Positions 63,726 through 64,000 of a stretch of 64,000 bases of DNA are shown piece after piece. The translations under genes and the position numbers were made by a program. Within the stretch, counting starts at the first letter, position 1, and every line of letters starts with the position of its first letter. The stretch spans positions 496,001-560,000 of the forward strand of contig JAHQIY010000023.1 of assembly GCA_019054805.1 (NCBI GenBank), written 5' to 3'. Origin of the DNA: Brachionus manjavacas. Taxonomy: Eukaryota; Rotifera; Eurotatoria; Ploima; Brachionidae. The notes beneath the pieces were generated by a model, which did no database searches, was not told the DNA's origin, and saw nothing but the letters and a program-made list of their open reading frames with translations.

Positions 63726-64000
63726 CTGAAAAAATAAAGTTGGTGAAAGAGGTGTTTCTGATTCGGAATTGGATTAAATAACTGTCCCTTTTCTTTTTCG
63801 TCCTGTTGTTGTTTGATGTTCTTTATCAAAAATTATTGAACATTTTAAAAAAAATTTAACAAAGAAAATCGTTACGAGATTGTTGATTTATTTCTGAACT
63901 TCCTTTAAAAGAATTCATTATCTTCTCTTTGATGCTCGCAAAGGCTTCTAAAGGGTTTTTATCAACATATTTCTAAAAAAATAATTAAATTTATAATTAT

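Larger units (their letters stand above)
59144..63972 (-). pseudogene. Homeodomain / acidic-repeat / coiled-coil gene, decayed, 5' end beyond window
   Basis: Exon model (minus strand, high to low): 63,972-63,876; 63,820-63,576; 63,500-62,097; 62,045-61,778; 61,730-61,662; 61,602-61,494; 59,603-59,376; 59,313-59,144 (TGA stop). Introns begin GT and end AG and measure 55, 75, 51, 47, 59, 1,890 (60 without the inserted MULE) and 62 bp. Codon phases agree at every junction once one A-tract frameshift in exon 6 (7 A near 61,561) is allowed for. The product has basic NLS-like tracts (GRKRKG, KKRGRK), a homeodomain, acidic 30-residue repeats and a Lys/Glu/Leu-rich coiled coil. In-frame stops lie at 63,774; 63,690; 63,258; 63,255; 63,132; 63,033; 62,853; 62,673; 62,451 and 62,148. 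The first falls inside a possible further 57-bp intron (63,726-63,782; GTTATT...TTTTTTCAG). A nuclear DNA-binding protein is inferred for the ancestor. A recoded or edited gene is less likely, because all three stop types occur. Confidence 0.75.

Noticed and set aside
59144-63972. Alternative genetic code (TAA/TAG as sense) to explain in-frame stops
   Set aside because: A TGA is also in frame (62,451), there is an A-tract frameshift, and the stops cluster in expanded repeats. The transposase beside it uses none in its frames. Decay is simpler.
1-64000. tRNA or rRNA genes
   Set aside because: No cloverleaf, no A/B box pair and no rRNA-like stretch were noticed on either strand. A dedicated scan was not possible.

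Overview
The window is A+T-rich eukaryotic nuclear DNA, probably from an invertebrate animal. That guess rests on spliceosomal introns of about 50-75 bp with GT..AG ends, a homeodomain gene, and MULE transposases carrying FLYWCH-type zinc fingers. The exact lineage cannot be told from the sequence.

Layout. Positions 1 to about 59,070 are essentially one satellite family. Its monomer is about 133-134 bp and is organised in higher-order repeats. It is fresh and homogeneous in the left 43 kb and progressively decayed toward the right edge (48.4-59.07 kb), where blocks are also inverted. The best-preserved monomers are nearly self-complementary: two 32-base arms match at 27 positions around a 20-base loop. 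Nested tandem duplications of about 402, 671, 1,018, 1,561, 1,738, 2,411 and 3,300-3,700 bp show how the array grew. Inside it sit two copies of one non-satellite island (about 43,000-44,435 and 46,316-47,750). Each island carries the 5' half of a MULE-type transposase gene, a cluster of TTTGACA motifs and a divergent micro-ORF, and each is bordered on its right by satellite in reversed orientation. The islands were copied together with surrounding satellite.

From about 59.1 kb to the end lies an ordinary-looking gene on the minus strand, with its 5' end beyond the window. I reconstruct eight exons with matching splice phases (9 if a putative 57-bp intron in exon 2 is real). It encodes a homeodomain, an acidic region built from 90-bp (30-residue) tandem repeats, and a long coiled-coil tail. 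It carries about ten in-frame stops of all three types and one A-tract frameshift, so it looks like a dying gene or pseudogene. Its sixth intron holds a nearly complete 1.82-kb MULE (59,615-61,435, plus strand) with a 9-bp target duplication, imperfect terminal inverted repeats, mirrored arrays of TTCGACAA motifs at both ends, and a transposase broken by one frameshift.

The best candidates for something undescribed are: (1) the self-complementary hairpin satellite, whose mismatches would become G-U pairs on one strand only; (2) its joint amplification with a truncated MULE; and (3) a coding minisatellite that has amplified its own stop codons.
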